A DNA stretch of 46,353 bases from JANXQE01 sp035651635 (GTDB lineage Bacteria > Verrucomicrobiota > Verrucomicrobiia > Limisphaerales > UBA8199): NCBI GenBank assembly GCA_035651635.1, contig DASRFK010000032.1, positions 1 to 46,353 on the forward strand, in the 5' to 3' direction. This document shows positions 8,837 to 17,696 of the stretch, piece after piece (positions within the stretch are counted from its first letter, which is position 1; each line of letters begins with the position of its first letter). Under the pieces are notes generated by a model that was not told the DNA's origin, did no database searches, and saw nothing but the letters and a program-made list of their open reading frames with translations. A program made the translations under genes and the position numbers.

Positions 8837-9720
8837 GTTGGCACGACTTACAAGGCGCCTGGCGCCCGGTGCTGGAGATCCTCATCTTGACGGCGGGGAT
8901 CTACTCGGTGCTGCGCTTTATCCGCGGCACCCGCGGCGCCCCTGTCGTGACCGGCTTCTTAGTGGTGCTATTGGCCTTCGTGCTCGTTAGCTTCTTATTG
9001 GATCTGAAGGTTTTGCAGTACCTGCTGGGCGCCTTTTCGGCGTTCTTCGTGCTGGCAGTGCTGGTGATCTTTCAGCCCGAACTGCGGCGCATGCTGGGCG
9101 AGTTGGGCAAATTGCCGCTCTTCGCCACGGCGCATGAGCAACGCGAGAATATCGAGGTCATTATTCAAACCGTTGAACGCCTGGCCGACGTTCGCATCGG
9201 CGCGTTGATCGCCATCGAGCAGTCCATCCGGCTTCAGGAAGCCGTCGAATCCGGGATCGTGGTTGATTGTGAGGCAACGCCCGAGATGCTTGAGACTATC
9301 TTTTTCCCTAACAATGCCATCCACGACGGCGGCGTCATACTCAAGGGGGACCGCATCGCTTGCGCCGCTTGTATTTTTCCACTCACCCAACGGCAGGATT
9401 TGAACAAATCTTTGGGAACCCGGCATCGGGCGGCCATTGGGCTGAGTGAAGAAACCGATGCCGTGGTGGTAGTGGTGTCGGAAGAAACGGGCGCTGTTTC
9501 CTACGCCTATCGCGGCCAGCTTGTCCGGGGGGTTACCCTGGAGGAACTCCGTGCCTTTCTGACCTCGGTCCTGGTGGCCCCGGCGGCTCGCACGCGCAAT
9601 TGGATGGGACTCGTCCGATTTTGGCGCCGCGATCAGGCGGCCACCGGCGCGGTAGCTTTGGCCAGCGCCCCGGCTGCGGCAGCTGCCACCACGACGACCA
9701 CTACCAGCGTCGCCAAATGA
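8833..9720 (+). CDS. cdaA: Diadenylate cyclase (c-di-AMP synthase), CdaA type
   Basis: This membrane-bound enzyme makes cyclic di-AMP from two ATP. The 295-residue protein has three N-terminal membrane segments (about 14-30, 37-57 and 63-80) followed by a DisA_N cyclase domain with the DGG motif at 165-167 (HDGGVI) and the RHR motif at 197-199. The ATG at 8833 overlaps the folP stop; a TTG 18 bases upstream is less likely. The C-terminus is an unusual Ala/Thr-rich tail of about 25 residues after the catalytic domain. The stop overlaps the next gene as ATGA. Gene order with a YbbR gene and glmM matches the cdaA-cdaR-glmM arrangement known in Firmicutes. Confidence 0.95.
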   Translation: MSWHDLQGAWRPVLEILILTAGIYSVLRFIRGTRGAPVVTGFLVVLLAFVLVSFLLDLKVLQYLLGAFSAFFVLAVLVIFQPELRRMLGELGKLPLFATAHEQRENIEVIIQTVERLADVRIGALIAIEQSIRLQEAVESGIVVDCEATPEMLETIFFPNNAIHDGGVILKGDRIACAACIFPLTQRQDLNKSLGTRHRAAIGLSEETDAVVVVVSEETGAVSYAYRGQLVRGVTLEELRAFLTSVLVAPAARTRNWMGLVRFWRRDQAATGAVALASAPAAAAATTTTTTSVAK

Positions 9721-10139
9721 TTGCCTTCCTCCAAAACCTCATTCTCAAGGACTTTTGGCTGAAGCTCTTTTCTTTTGCCCTGGCAACCTTGGTTTGGATT
9801 ATTGTCAACATCGCCATCAAAAAGGATATTTCCCCGGGCTCGACTTTGTCGCTGACGCCGACCGAGCAAGTGGTGTTGCGCGACCTTCCGATCCTGGTTG
9901 TTTCGGCGGCCGAAGATGCCCGCGCATTCACAGTGACCCCAAGATCCGCCGTCGTCACGCTTCAGGGCGAACCGGCAAATCTAAAGAATCTCCGCAAGCA
10001 GGATGTGCGAGTCACCGTGGATCTGAGCGATACCGGCTCGATCCAGGACGCGCGCAAACGCGTTGAAGTCTCCACTCCGGCCGGGGTCAGCCGGGTTAAG
10101 GTCGATCCAGAGGAAGTGCAGGTTAGTCAAAAGAACTAA
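9717..10139 (+). CDS. YbbR-domain protein, CdaR-like partner of CdaA
   Basis: The 140-residue protein has one N-terminal membrane segment (about 12-36, LFSFALATLVWIIVNIAI) and a single YbbR-like extracytoplasmic domain (about 50-140). In Firmicutes CdaR carries several YbbR domains and modulates CdaA; here only one is present. The start codon ATG 9717 overlaps the cdaA stop, which supports coupled synthesis and a physical partnership. I infer a regulatory role; the sequence itself shows no catalytic residues. Confidence 0.85.
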   Translation: MIAFLQNLILKDFWLKLFSFALATLVWIIVNIAIKKDISPGSTLSLTPTEQVVLRDLPILVVSAAEDARAFTVTPRSAVVTLQGEPANLKNLRKQDVRVTVDLSDTGSIQDARKRVEVSTPAGVSRVKVDPEEVQVSQKN

Positions 10140-10147
10140 ATCAACCC

Positions 10148-11557
10148 ATGGCTCAATCAAATCACCAGAATGAGGCCGGCTCGCCCAAACGTATCTTTGG
10201 CACAGATGGTGTTCGGGGCACCGCCAACGTCGAACCGGTGACAGCCGAGACCGCGCTTAAACTGGGCCGCGCCGCCGGTCACGTTTTCAAGAATCTGGAA
10301 AACCAGGCCCGCGGGCGCGGACGCCACAAAATCGTTCTGGGCAAAGATACCCGGCTGTCAGGCTACATGCTGGAAAACGCCATCTCCTCGGGCATTTTGT
10401 CCATGGGCGTGGATGTGCTTTTTATCGGGCCGCTCCCCACTCCCGGGGTTGCCTATGTCACCCGCAGCCTGCGCGCCGATGCCGGCATCGTTATCACTGC
10501 CTCCCACAACCCCTACGATGATAACGGCATCAAGTTCTTCCGTCCGGACGGGTACAAGCTGGACGACAAGATCGAGTTTGAGATTGAAACCCTGGTGTTC
10601 AGCGGACGGATCGAAAACATTCGCCCGACGGCTGACGCGGTTGGCAAAGCCGTGCGCATCGAGGACGCGCTGGGCCGGTACATCGAACATGCCAAGGCGT
10701 CGTTTCCCCGGGGAATGACTCTTGAGGGAATGCGCATCGTAGTGGATTGCGCCCATGGCGCAGCCTACAAATCCACCCCCTGCGTCTTGCGCGAACTAGG
10801 CGCCGATGTGATCACCTACGGCGACCAGCCGGACGGCAAAAACATCAACAAGGACTGCGGCTCCATGCATCCGGCTTTTCTGTGCCAGAAAATCTGGGAG
10901 CACCGGGCCGATGTCGGCATCGCTCATGATGGCGACGCCGACCGGTTGCTGCTTTGCGACGAACGGGGCCACCTCATCGATGGCGACGATATCATGGCCA
11001 TTGCGGCGTTGGATTTGCTCGCCCAGGGCGCTCTGAACGAGAAGACTTTGGTCACGACCGTGATGAGCAACGCCGGCTTAGTCGCCGCTGTCGATCGGGC
11101 CGGCGGCAAAGTCGTCCGCACTCCCGTTGGGGACAGACACGTCATCGACGAAATGCTGCGCCACGGTTACACGCTGGGCGGCGAGCAGAGTGGACATATG
11201 ATTTTCCGGGATTTCAGCACCACGGGGGATGGATTGGTGGCGGCGTTGCAGGTTTTGCGGATCATGAAGGCCCGAGGCGAAGCCCTCTCACGACTGGCGA
11301 CTTGCTGGACCCGCTTTCCACAGCTGATCACCAATATCATGGTTCGCGAGAAACGCCCGTTCGAGCAGATGGACTCCCTGCCAAAACTGGTCGACGAGGC
11401 CGAGCGCGAGTTGGCTTCCCACGGCGGCAGAGTTTTGCTGCGCTACTCGGGCACTGAGCCCAAAGCCCGCTTGTTGCTCGAAGGGCAAGATTCCGCCGTC
11501 CTGGAGCGCTGGTCCCAGAAAATCTCAGAAGCGATCAAGCGGCAGGTGGGTGCCTGA
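10148..11557 (+). CDS. glmM: Phosphoglucosamine mutase
   Basis: GlmM interconverts glucosamine-6-phosphate and glucosamine-1-phosphate on the way to UDP-GlcNAc for peptidoglycan and lipopolysaccharide. The 469-residue product has the phosphorylated serine Ser119 in TASHNPYDDNG, the metal loop DGDADR, the sugar-binding GGEQSGH and the phosphate-binding RYSGTEPKAR near the C-terminus, over the normal four-domain length. It starts 8 bp after the YbbR gene and closes the operon. Confidence 0.97.
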   Translation: MAQSNHQNEAGSPKRIFGTDGVRGTANVEPVTAETALKLGRAAGHVFKNLENQARGRGRHKIVLGKDTRLSGYMLENAISSGILSMGVDVLFIGPLPTPGVAYVTRSLRADAGIVITASHNPYDDNGIKFFRPDGYKLDDKIEFEIETLVFSGRIENIRPTADAVGKAVRIEDALGRYIEHAKASFPRGMTLEGMRIVVDCAHGAAYKSTPCVLRELGADVITYGDQPDGKNINKDCGSMHPAFLCQKIWEHRADVGIAHDGDADRLLLCDERGHLIDGDDIMAIAALDLLAQGALNEKTLVTTVMSNAGLVAAVDRAGGKVVRTPVGDRHVIDEMLRHGYTLGGEQSGHMIFRDFSTTGDGLVAALQVLRIMKARGEALSRLATCWTRFPQLITNIMVREKRPFEQMDSLPKLVDEAERELASHGGRVLLRYSGTEPKARLLLEGQDSAVLERWSQKISEAIKRQVGA

Positions 11558-11675
11558 AGTGCCTGAAACGAAGCCTTGAACAGGTCCGGGCTTTCAGTTT
11601 ATTTTCCTGCGGTTCATTGCCCAGCTTTTAACAGGGTTAAAGACCGGCGCGTTCGCCAGTCTTGCTAGGATCGCT

Positions 11676-12254
11676 ATGGCACATCTATTCGAGAACTATT
11701 GGCGCTTCTTCTCGGCAGCGCTGGCAAACCAAACCCAAATCGGCGCCGTCATTCCTTCGCAACGATTCCTGATCGATCGCATGATCGCTCCAGTGCCGCG
11801 CGCTTACCAGGGCCAAATCCTTGAACTTGGACCGGGGACAGGAGCGTTGACGTTGCGCTTGGCAGCGCGATGTCCGCAAGCACGCATCCTGGCCTGTGAA
11901 ATCAACTCCGCGATGGCGCGGCATATCCGCTGGACGATCGCCGCATCCATGTTGAGCGCTCGGGTCGAGGTTATGCTCGATTCCGCGGAGCATTACTTGT
12001 CCCGTCTCCATGCGCGCGGAGCCAAACGGCCGGATTTTATCATTTCGGGCATTCCCCTCGGCAACCTTCCGCGCCAGCAGGTCCTGGCTTTGGTCCAGGC
12101 GATCAGCCGGGCCCTGGCCCCGGGCGGGATGTACATTCAGTTTCAGTACTCGCTGATCGATCGCAAAAAGATTAAAGCCAAGTTTTCCAAACTGACCACC
12201 GTCCCGGTCCTTTGGAATTTTCCGCCGGCCGTAGTGTATTACGCGCAAAGCTAG
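11676..12254 (+). CDS. SAM-dependent methyltransferase, PmtA-like phospholipid N-methyltransferase
   Basis: The 192-residue protein has a class I SAM site ILELGPGTGALT (about 49-60), an acidic ACEIN strand end and a FIISGIPLGNLP segment in place of the NPPY/NLPY motif of rRNA dimethylases. The N-terminal part (FFSAALANQTQIGAVIPS) resembles small phospholipid N-methyltransferases that methylate phosphatidylethanolamine. An AGGA sequence sits 8-11 bases before ATG 11676. The stop codon overlaps that of the convergent prepilin gene. A different small-molecule substrate is possible. Confidence 0.7.
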   Translation: MAHLFENYWRFFSAALANQTQIGAVIPSQRFLIDRMIAPVPRAYQGQILELGPGTGALTLRLAARCPQARILACEINSAMARHIRWTIAASMLSARVEVMLDSAEHYLSRLHARGAKRPDFIISGIPLGNLPRQQVLALVQAISRALAPGGMYIQFQYSLIDRKKIKAKFSKLTTVPVLWNFPPAVVYYAQS

Positions 12255-13027
12255 GGCACCAATAGAATTTCCGGTCGCAACTGGGCCACCGTTTGACCAG
12301 GCAACCGCGGATCGATCGAACCCGGCACAAACTTTTCCGCCCCGGTATGTCCGTCGCAAAAAACCGCAGTGGCTTGGCGCTGATGACGGAAATGTCCGTT
12401 GGGGTAATCACTCGCCGTATCGATGTAATACCACTCTTCGAGCATGGGATTGCTTTTGGAGGCCGGTGCCTGAAAATCGTTAACCTGAGCGGCATCGGCG
12501 AATAGTGCAAGCCCGGCCGGCTGTTGTACCTTCTGAATCTTCAGCAGGGGTTGGCCCACTCCGGTCGATAGGTACCGATTGTAACCATACCCGTAGGCGG
12601 CGCCGGTCGCCTTGAGTTTAAACTGCGCCAGCGAGTAGTTTAGCGCAGGACAGATCCCAATCGCATGGCCCTTGAGATAAGGATAAAGCACACCAGGCGC
12701 AGGATCGAACGCCCGCTGCCCTTCCGGACCGTCCTGAAGCCAACCAAACCAGTAAAGCCGGCCGCCATTGGTGGCCCCGAACTGCCACCCAAAACATGTC
12801 CCGGCGTTGTCGTCCCAATACATTTGCGCCGCCAACCCCAACTGACGGGCGTTGCCGACACACTGAACCCGCTGCGCCGACGTTTTGCCGCGCGCCAACG
12901 CAGGCAGCAACATCGCCGCGATGATCGCGATGATGGCAATCACTACCAGCAACTCGACCAAAGTAAACGCGGCCGCCGCACTTTGACTGCGCAAGGCCCG
13001 TCTTGAGGTCTGACTACTTTGTGACAT
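12251..13027 (-). CDS. Prepilin-type N-terminal cleavage/methylation protein with H-X9-DG motif
   Basis: The 258-residue product carries a type IV pilin/pseudopilin signal AAAAFTLVELLVVIAIIAII, with Ala rather than Gly before the processed Phe, then a long hydrophobic N-helix. The C-terminal half has the H-X9-DG motif (HQRQATAVFCDG), a hallmark of a pseudopilin-like family greatly expanded in Verrucomicrobiota, Planctomycetota and Lentisphaerota. The function of such stand-alone proteins is not known; association with a type II secretion-like or pilus system is inferred. ATG 13027 is chosen over a GTG at 13051. The stop (12251-12253) shares the sequence CTAG with the stop of the convergent methyltransferase gene. 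Confidence 0.85.
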   Translation of the reverse strand: MSQSSQTSRRALRSQSAAAAFTLVELLVVIAIIAIIAAMLLPALARGKTSAQRVQCVGNARQLGLAAQMYWDDNAGTCFGWQFGATNGGRLYWFGWLQDGPEGQRAFDPAPGVLYPYLKGHAIGICPALNYSLAQFKLKATGAAYGYGYNRYLSTGVGQPLLKIQKVQQPAGLALFADAAQVNDFQAPASKSNPMLEEWYYIDTASDYPNGHFRHQRQATAVFCDGHTGAEKFVPGSIDPRLPGQTVAQLRPEILLVP

Positions 13028-13188
13028 GGTCGAACGTTTTCGAACTTCCACCGCTATTAGAATCCAGGAAGGCGGCCGGCGAAATAAAAAACGCTCAGCG
13101 GCCAGCTCCTACGGAAGATAGATGTGCGTTCGCGCTGCCAGTTTCCTGTTGCGCCAACTCAGCCAGATGCCAGAGTCTGCCATACTTT

Positions 13189-14958
13189 ATGAAGCTAATT
13201 GGGTTAATTCGATTTCTTGTTTTCGCCCTGTTCGCGGGGTCGGTCCTGCCTGGCGCTTTGGCCCAAACCGAAGATGAAAAGCTGGAATCTTTTTTCAAAA
13301 GCTATCTGGACGAGCGTTTTGCCTTGCGACCAATGACGGCAACCGAAATGGGCGACCACCGTTTCGATGCCAAACTGGAGGACCTCACGCCGGAAGCCCG
13401 GGGCCGCTGGCTCGATCAAACGCGCACTACCCTGGCCGCTCTGCCCAAAAAGATCGATTACCAAAAACTCTCGCGTTCTTCCCAAATTGATTTCGAGATC
13501 CTGCGCCATTCGCTCGAGGCCGAAGAATGGATGACCCAAACTTTTCATCCGTTCGAGGAGGATACCCGCGCCTACAACGGCTACATCAACGATAGTGTTT
13601 ATTTGATCCTGACTCAGTCAACCCTGCCGAAAGAAACTAACATCGCCAACTGCATCGCGCGCATGGCTCAGATTCCCGGAATCGTGTCGGCCGCGAAGAA
13701 AAATCTCAAGAACCCGCCCCGCGTCCATACTGAAACGGCCATCAAACAGAATCGCGGCGCAATTGGCTTTTACGAACACGATATCTTTGACTTTGCACGC
13801 CCGACCACCCAGCTCGCCGCTTTGAAAGCGGCCGCGGCCCCCGTGGTGGGCTGTCTACAGGATTACCAGCAGTTTCTAGAGAAAGATTTGCTTCCGCGCG
13901 CCAACGGCGAATGGCGAATTGGCGCCGAAAAGTTTGCGCGCAAACTGGACCTTGAACTGGACGCGGCGGTCACCGCCGACCAGGTCATGGCCGATGCCCA
14001 AAACGAATTCAACCGGGTCGAACGTGACCTGTACGTCGTGGGCCGCCAACTTTGGAGCCACTATTTTCCGCGACAAGCGCTCCCGCCGGATGACCCGGAC
14101 GGCCGCCAGGCGACGGTCCAGCGTGTACTAGAGTCGGTTTCAAAAGAACATTGCCGTCCCGACGAGCTGGTCAGCGAGATGGAGCGCCGGGTCTCCTCAC
14201 TCAAGCAGTTTATTTCCGCCAACGATATCTTGCGTTTGCCTGAACCGGACCATTGTCAGGTGATTGAAATGCCCGAATTCAAGCGTGGCAACTCCACCGC
14301 TTACATGGAAGCTCCGGCGCCGCTGGACCCTAATGGGACCGGTCACCTGGCGGTCAGCCCGCCACCGAAAGATTGGGATGCCCGTCGGGTCAACAGTTAC
14401 CTTGAAGAATATAACAACCGAATGCTCGACATCCTGGCTATCCACGAAGGGTATCCCGGTCATGCGGTTCAGCTCCAGTACATGAACCGGAACCCTTCTC
14501 TGATTCGGCGCGTTTTGCAGTCCGGGGTCTATATCGAAGGTTGGGCCGTTTATACCGAACAGATGATGCTCGATCAGGGTTACGGACAAGGAGACCTTGC
14601 CCTGCGGCTCAACCAGATGAAGTTTTATCTCCGGGCGGTGGCCAACACGATCCTCGATCACAAGATGCATTGCTCCAACCTGTCGGATGATGAAGCCCTC
14701 GAATTCCTGACCAAACAATGCTTCCAGTCCGAAGGCGAGGCAAAGTTAAAGATCATCCGTTCCAAACAAAGCTCCTGCCAACTTTCGACGTATTTTGTTG
14801 GGCGCATGGCGCATTACCGTTTGCGCCAGCAGATCGAGCGCGAGCTGGGAGACAAATTTGACCTCGGCCCGTACCACGAAGCCGTGCTCGATCCCGGCGC
14901 TGTACCGGTAAAATATTTACCTGAACTCGTCCGCGCTCGCCTGCAAGAGCCCAGGTAA
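13189..14958 (+). CDS. DUF885 family secreted metallopeptidase-like protein
   Basis: The 589-residue protein starts with a signal peptide (MKLIGLIRFLVFALFAGSVL, cut likely after ALAQ). The body is an all-helical DUF885-type domain, related in layout to M3/M32 zinc carboxypeptidases. It keeps the zinc-site motif HEGYPGH (His419, Glu420, His425) and the downstream GWAVYTEQ segment that supplies a further Glu ligand. The open frame extends upstream to 13003, but ATG 13189 directly precedes the signal peptide. A peptidase or amino-acid-ester hydrolase role in the periplasm is inferred; substrates are unknown. Confidence 0.85.
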   Translation: MKLIGLIRFLVFALFAGSVLPGALAQTEDEKLESFFKSYLDERFALRPMTATEMGDHRFDAKLEDLTPEARGRWLDQTRTTLAALPKKIDYQKLSRSSQIDFEILRHSLEAEEWMTQTFHPFEEDTRAYNGYINDSVYLILTQSTLPKETNIANCIARMAQIPGIVSAAKKNLKNPPRVHTETAIKQNRGAIGFYEHDIFDFARPTTQLAALKAAAAPVVGCLQDYQQFLEKDLLPRANGEWRIGAEKFARKLDLELDAAVTADQVMADAQNEFNRVERDLYVVGRQLWSHYFPRQALPPDDPDGRQATVQRVLESVSKEHCRPDELVSEMERRVSSLKQFISANDILRLPEPDHCQVIEMPEFKRGNSTAYMEAPAPLDPNGTGHLAVSPPPKDWDARRVNSYLEEYNNRMLDILAIHEGYPGHAVQLQYMNRNPSLIRRVLQSGVYIEGWAVYTEQMMLDQGYGQGDLALRLNQMKFYLRAVANTILDHKMHCSNLSDDEALEFLTKQCFQSEGEAKLKIIRSKQSSCQLSTYFVGRMAHYRLRQQIERELGDKFDLGPYHEAVLDPGAVPVKYLPELVRARLQEPR

Positions 14959-15005
14959 GTTTCGCGGTCCGCCTTCAGGCGGTCTGAACCCATCCGTATG
15001 AATCA

Positions 15006-15022
15006 GTGTTCATCCGTGGTTT
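15006..15022. repeat. Interspersed repeat (GTGTTCATCCGTGGTTT)
   Basis: This 17-bp string is identical to 31711-31727, in the spacer before fdhD. Here it lies in the 155-bp spacer between the DUF885 gene and the sensor kinase, next to a small GTCCGCC/GGCGGTC-type palindrome. Confidence 0.6.
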
Positions 15023-15113
15023 GCAAGCGGGTTTCGGACGCATTTGCATTTTACAATTCCCTGACAAGTGGTCTCCTTGGCGTGGGTAGCATTGCCCAAG
15101 AAATTGACTGGGT

Positions 15114-17573
15114 ATGTGGGGAGCGCCATCAAAACGGAAACCGACCTTTTTCTGGCAGGGACTGCTGATTATCCTGCCGGTAGCGGTCATGTCGGCTGTC
15201 GGACTTCTGGCGATCCGGCGCGATCGTGCGGCTGTGGAAGAAGAGGCCCGGCGAGGCGCGGATCAACTGGTCAATCAACTCGCTCTGGCATTGGCAAACC
15301 GAGTGCCAAGCCAATTGGCGGCTTACGATCATTTCTCCGACGCCTGGTACAAGTACCACTGGGAACTGGCGCGCGGACCCCGGTCATCGCGGCAAACTGA
15401 AGCTTATTCAACGCAGTTGCGCGAGTGGCAATCCACGTATCCAGGGCTCGATCCGCAGATGGTATTGCCCAATCGCCTTGGATTTAATCGCGACGGCGGG
15501 ATGATCTGGCCTCCCGACTATGCTGAACCGCCCCAGACGCCACCTTGGGTGATCCTGTTGACGGCGCAGCAGCGCCAGGCTTGGGACGTTCTATCCAAAG
15601 CTCAATACACCGATTCGAGTTTCACCAATCTTCAAAGCCTCGTGGCGGAGTTCCTGGAAACAAAGCCATCGCCAGAGGCTCGCGCAAATGCCGAGTTCAT
15701 TTCAGTCAGGGCAAGGACTGGCTACCAAACGGTGATTAGTGCTTTGCAGACTTTGGAACCTTTTGCGGAGCGCTGTCGAGGCTTCCGCAGTGAATCGGGC
15801 CTACCTTTAATGAGCCTGGTTGAGGACATGGCTTTTCGAGCCATTCGCCAAAGCCCGCAGCCGCGGGCAATCTTCAGGATGGACCCAGATGACCGAGGGG
15901 GCTACCTGGGCGAAGTCATCGGTTGGGCCCTCGATGAGCCAAGCCTGTTGACACCTCGCTTTCTGAGAGAATTGGACAGTCTTTTCCCGGAAAACAGCCA
16001 GGCTGTTTCGCAATTCAGACCGAACGTCCAATCAGCGCTGACACTTTGGAATGCACTGGAACGCCTGCATGAAGTTGGTGAACTCGCCCATCGCCGAAGT
16101 TTTTTGCCTTCCGAAAATGCGACCAACTTCTGGTTAAATTCCTTAAGCGGCTCCTGGTTTTGTCGGGTCAGCCCAGGCGAAATGGCGTCCCCGGGCCACT
16201 CGCCGGACGACACTCAACTTCTGAAGACTAACTCCGTTCTGTGGATGCGCCTCTATCCCAAAACGGTCATCGATTCGGCGATCTCCAGAGCCATTCGCGA
16301 GGCGGGCGTGTCAATCCCGGAGTACGTCGGGTTGGAAGTTCAACTGGAGAGCGAATTACTTGGTTTGGCTCAGCGGCGCGCTCTTACCTTAGAGGTGCGG
16401 CCTGAACCGGCTCCCTGGACGCATCCAGACAGGCCCTGGCGAGTTAACCGGACCGGGCGTTATTATCTGACCGGCACACTCGATGGTACCGCGGGCCAAT
16501 CGACCACGCGGATCCTTGCCCAAACCAGCGGGCGATTTGCAGCGCTCCCGATCTCCTGGTCTTCGGACGATGCAACCTTCGGGCAAACCGACCCGTTCCC
16601 GCAATTCACGGAGTCCATGCCGCCGGCGGAATTCAAGGTCCAAGTCGCCCTCGTCGACCCCGAACTCCTCTTTTCCCAACAACGGCAACGGACCTGGCTT
16701 TTTGGCGGGCTGATTCTTGCCTCGACTCTCGCGGCCTGCGTGGGCCTGGCGGCCGCCTATCGCGCCTTCCGCCGCCAGTTACGCTTGAACGAACTCAAAA
16801 GCAACTTCGTCTCCAGCGTTTCTCACGAACTGCGTGCGCCAATCGCCTCAGTTCGGCTGATGGCCGAGAGTCTTGAACGCGGCAAAATCGTTGAAACAAC
16901 GAAGCAACACGAGTATTTCCGGTTCATCGTCCAGGAATGTCGCAGGCTCTCGTCGCTCATTGAGAACGTCCTGGACTTTTCGCGCATCGAACAAGGCCGG
17001 AAACAATTTGAATTCGAGCCGATCGACATCGTTGCGCTCACGACGCAGACCGTGAACCTCATGCAGGCCTATGCCACCGAACGCCAGGTCGCACTAACGT
17101 TGGCCATTGGAGATAAGGTCGTCAGTTCACAAGCGCAGCTCACGGCCGACGGCAAAGCCGTCCAACAAGCTTTGATTAATTTAATCGACAACGCCGTCAA
17201 GCACTCCCCGAAAGGCCAAACAGTTACCGTCGGCTTGGAAGTCCGCAGCCACGGTTGCGGAAAGCCTGACTTAGAGGACACAGGCCGCGGCCAAGCCAAG
17301 TCTTCCGTTCCGGGTCGCCTGGCGCTTTGGGTCGAGGACCACGGCGAAGGCATTCCAGCTGAGGAGCACGGAAAAATCTTCGAACGCTTCTATCGCCTCG
17401 GTTCCGAACTGCGTCGCGAGACCCAAGGCGTCGGAATTGGCCTGAGCATCGTCAAACACGTCGTCGAAGCCCACAATGGCCGCGTGCTCGTGGACAGTAC
17501 CGTCGGCAAAGGCAGCCGTTTCACCATCGAGCTACCGCTCGGTAAAGAGAAATCGGCACAAGCACAAACGTGA
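15114..17573 (+). CDS. Membrane sensor histidine kinase
   Basis: The 819-residue protein has an N-terminal membrane segment (about 13-34), a large sensor region of roughly 490 residues with no family I recognise, a second membrane segment (about 523-545, WLFGGLILASTLAACVGLAA), and a C-terminal kinase core. The HisKA phospho-acceptor is His571 (SSVSHELRAP); the ATPase has the N box NLIDNAVKHSP, GEGIP and GVGIGLSIVKHVVEAHNG. It should autophosphorylate and pass phosphate to the OmpR-type regulator encoded 123 bp downstream. The signal is unknown. The start at ATG 15114 is not supported by a clear ribosome binding site. Confidence 0.9.
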   Translation: MWGAPSKRKPTFFWQGLLIILPVAVMSAVGLLAIRRDRAAVEEEARRGADQLVNQLALALANRVPSQLAAYDHFSDAWYKYHWELARGPRSSRQTEAYSTQLREWQSTYPGLDPQMVLPNRLGFNRDGGMIWPPDYAEPPQTPPWVILLTAQQRQAWDVLSKAQYTDSSFTNLQSLVAEFLETKPSPEARANAEFISVRARTGYQTVISALQTLEPFAERCRGFRSESGLPLMSLVEDMAFRAIRQSPQPRAIFRMDPDDRGGYLGEVIGWALDEPSLLTPRFLRELDSLFPENSQAVSQFRPNVQSALTLWNALERLHEVGELAHRRSFLPSENATNFWLNSLSGSWFCRVSPGEMASPGHSPDDTQLLKTNSVLWMRLYPKTVIDSAISRAIREAGVSIPEYVGLEVQLESELLGLAQRRALTLEVRPEPAPWTHPDRPWRVNRTGRYYLTGTLDGTAGQSTTRILAQTSGRFAALPISWSSDDATFGQTDPFPQFTESMPPAEFKVQVALVDPELLFSQQRQRTWLFGGLILASTLAACVGLAAAYRAFRRQLRLNELKSNFVSSVSHELRAPIASVRLMAESLERGKIVETTKQHEYFRFIVQECRRLSSLIENVLDFSRIEQGRKQFEFEPIDIVALTTQTVNLMQAYATERQVALTLAIGDKVVSSQAQLTADGKAVQQALINLIDNAVKHSPKGQTVTVGLEVRSHGCGKPDLEDTGRGQAKSSVPGRLALWVEDHGEGIPAEEHGKIFERFYRLGSELRRETQGVGIGLSIVKHVVEAHNGRVLVDSTVGKGSRFTIELPLGKEKSAQAQT

Positions 17574-17632
17574 AGCTCGGATGAACTCCACGATCAGAAA
17601 TCAAAACACTCCAACCCGGGCGCAGGCTTTCT

Positions 17633-17693
17633 CGCTTCCGGATTTCGGCCTTCGGCCTTTTTTCGGCCTTCGGATTTCGGCCTTCGGATTTTC
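17633..17693. repeat. Tandem GGATTTCGGCCTTCGG-type repeat
   Basis: The spacer between the kinase and the response regulator contains four overlapping copies of a TTCGGCCTTCGG or GGATTTCGG unit. A related sequence in opposite orientation lies at 22666-22692 in front of the ferredoxin-like gene. The repeat runs to within a few bases of the regulator start and may shape the leader mRNA. Confidence 0.75.
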
Positions 17694-17696
17694 ACC

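Noticed and set aside
13003..13188. Upstream part of the DUF885 frame
   Set aside because: It overlaps the start of the divergent prepilin gene and precedes a clear signal peptide at ATG 13189.
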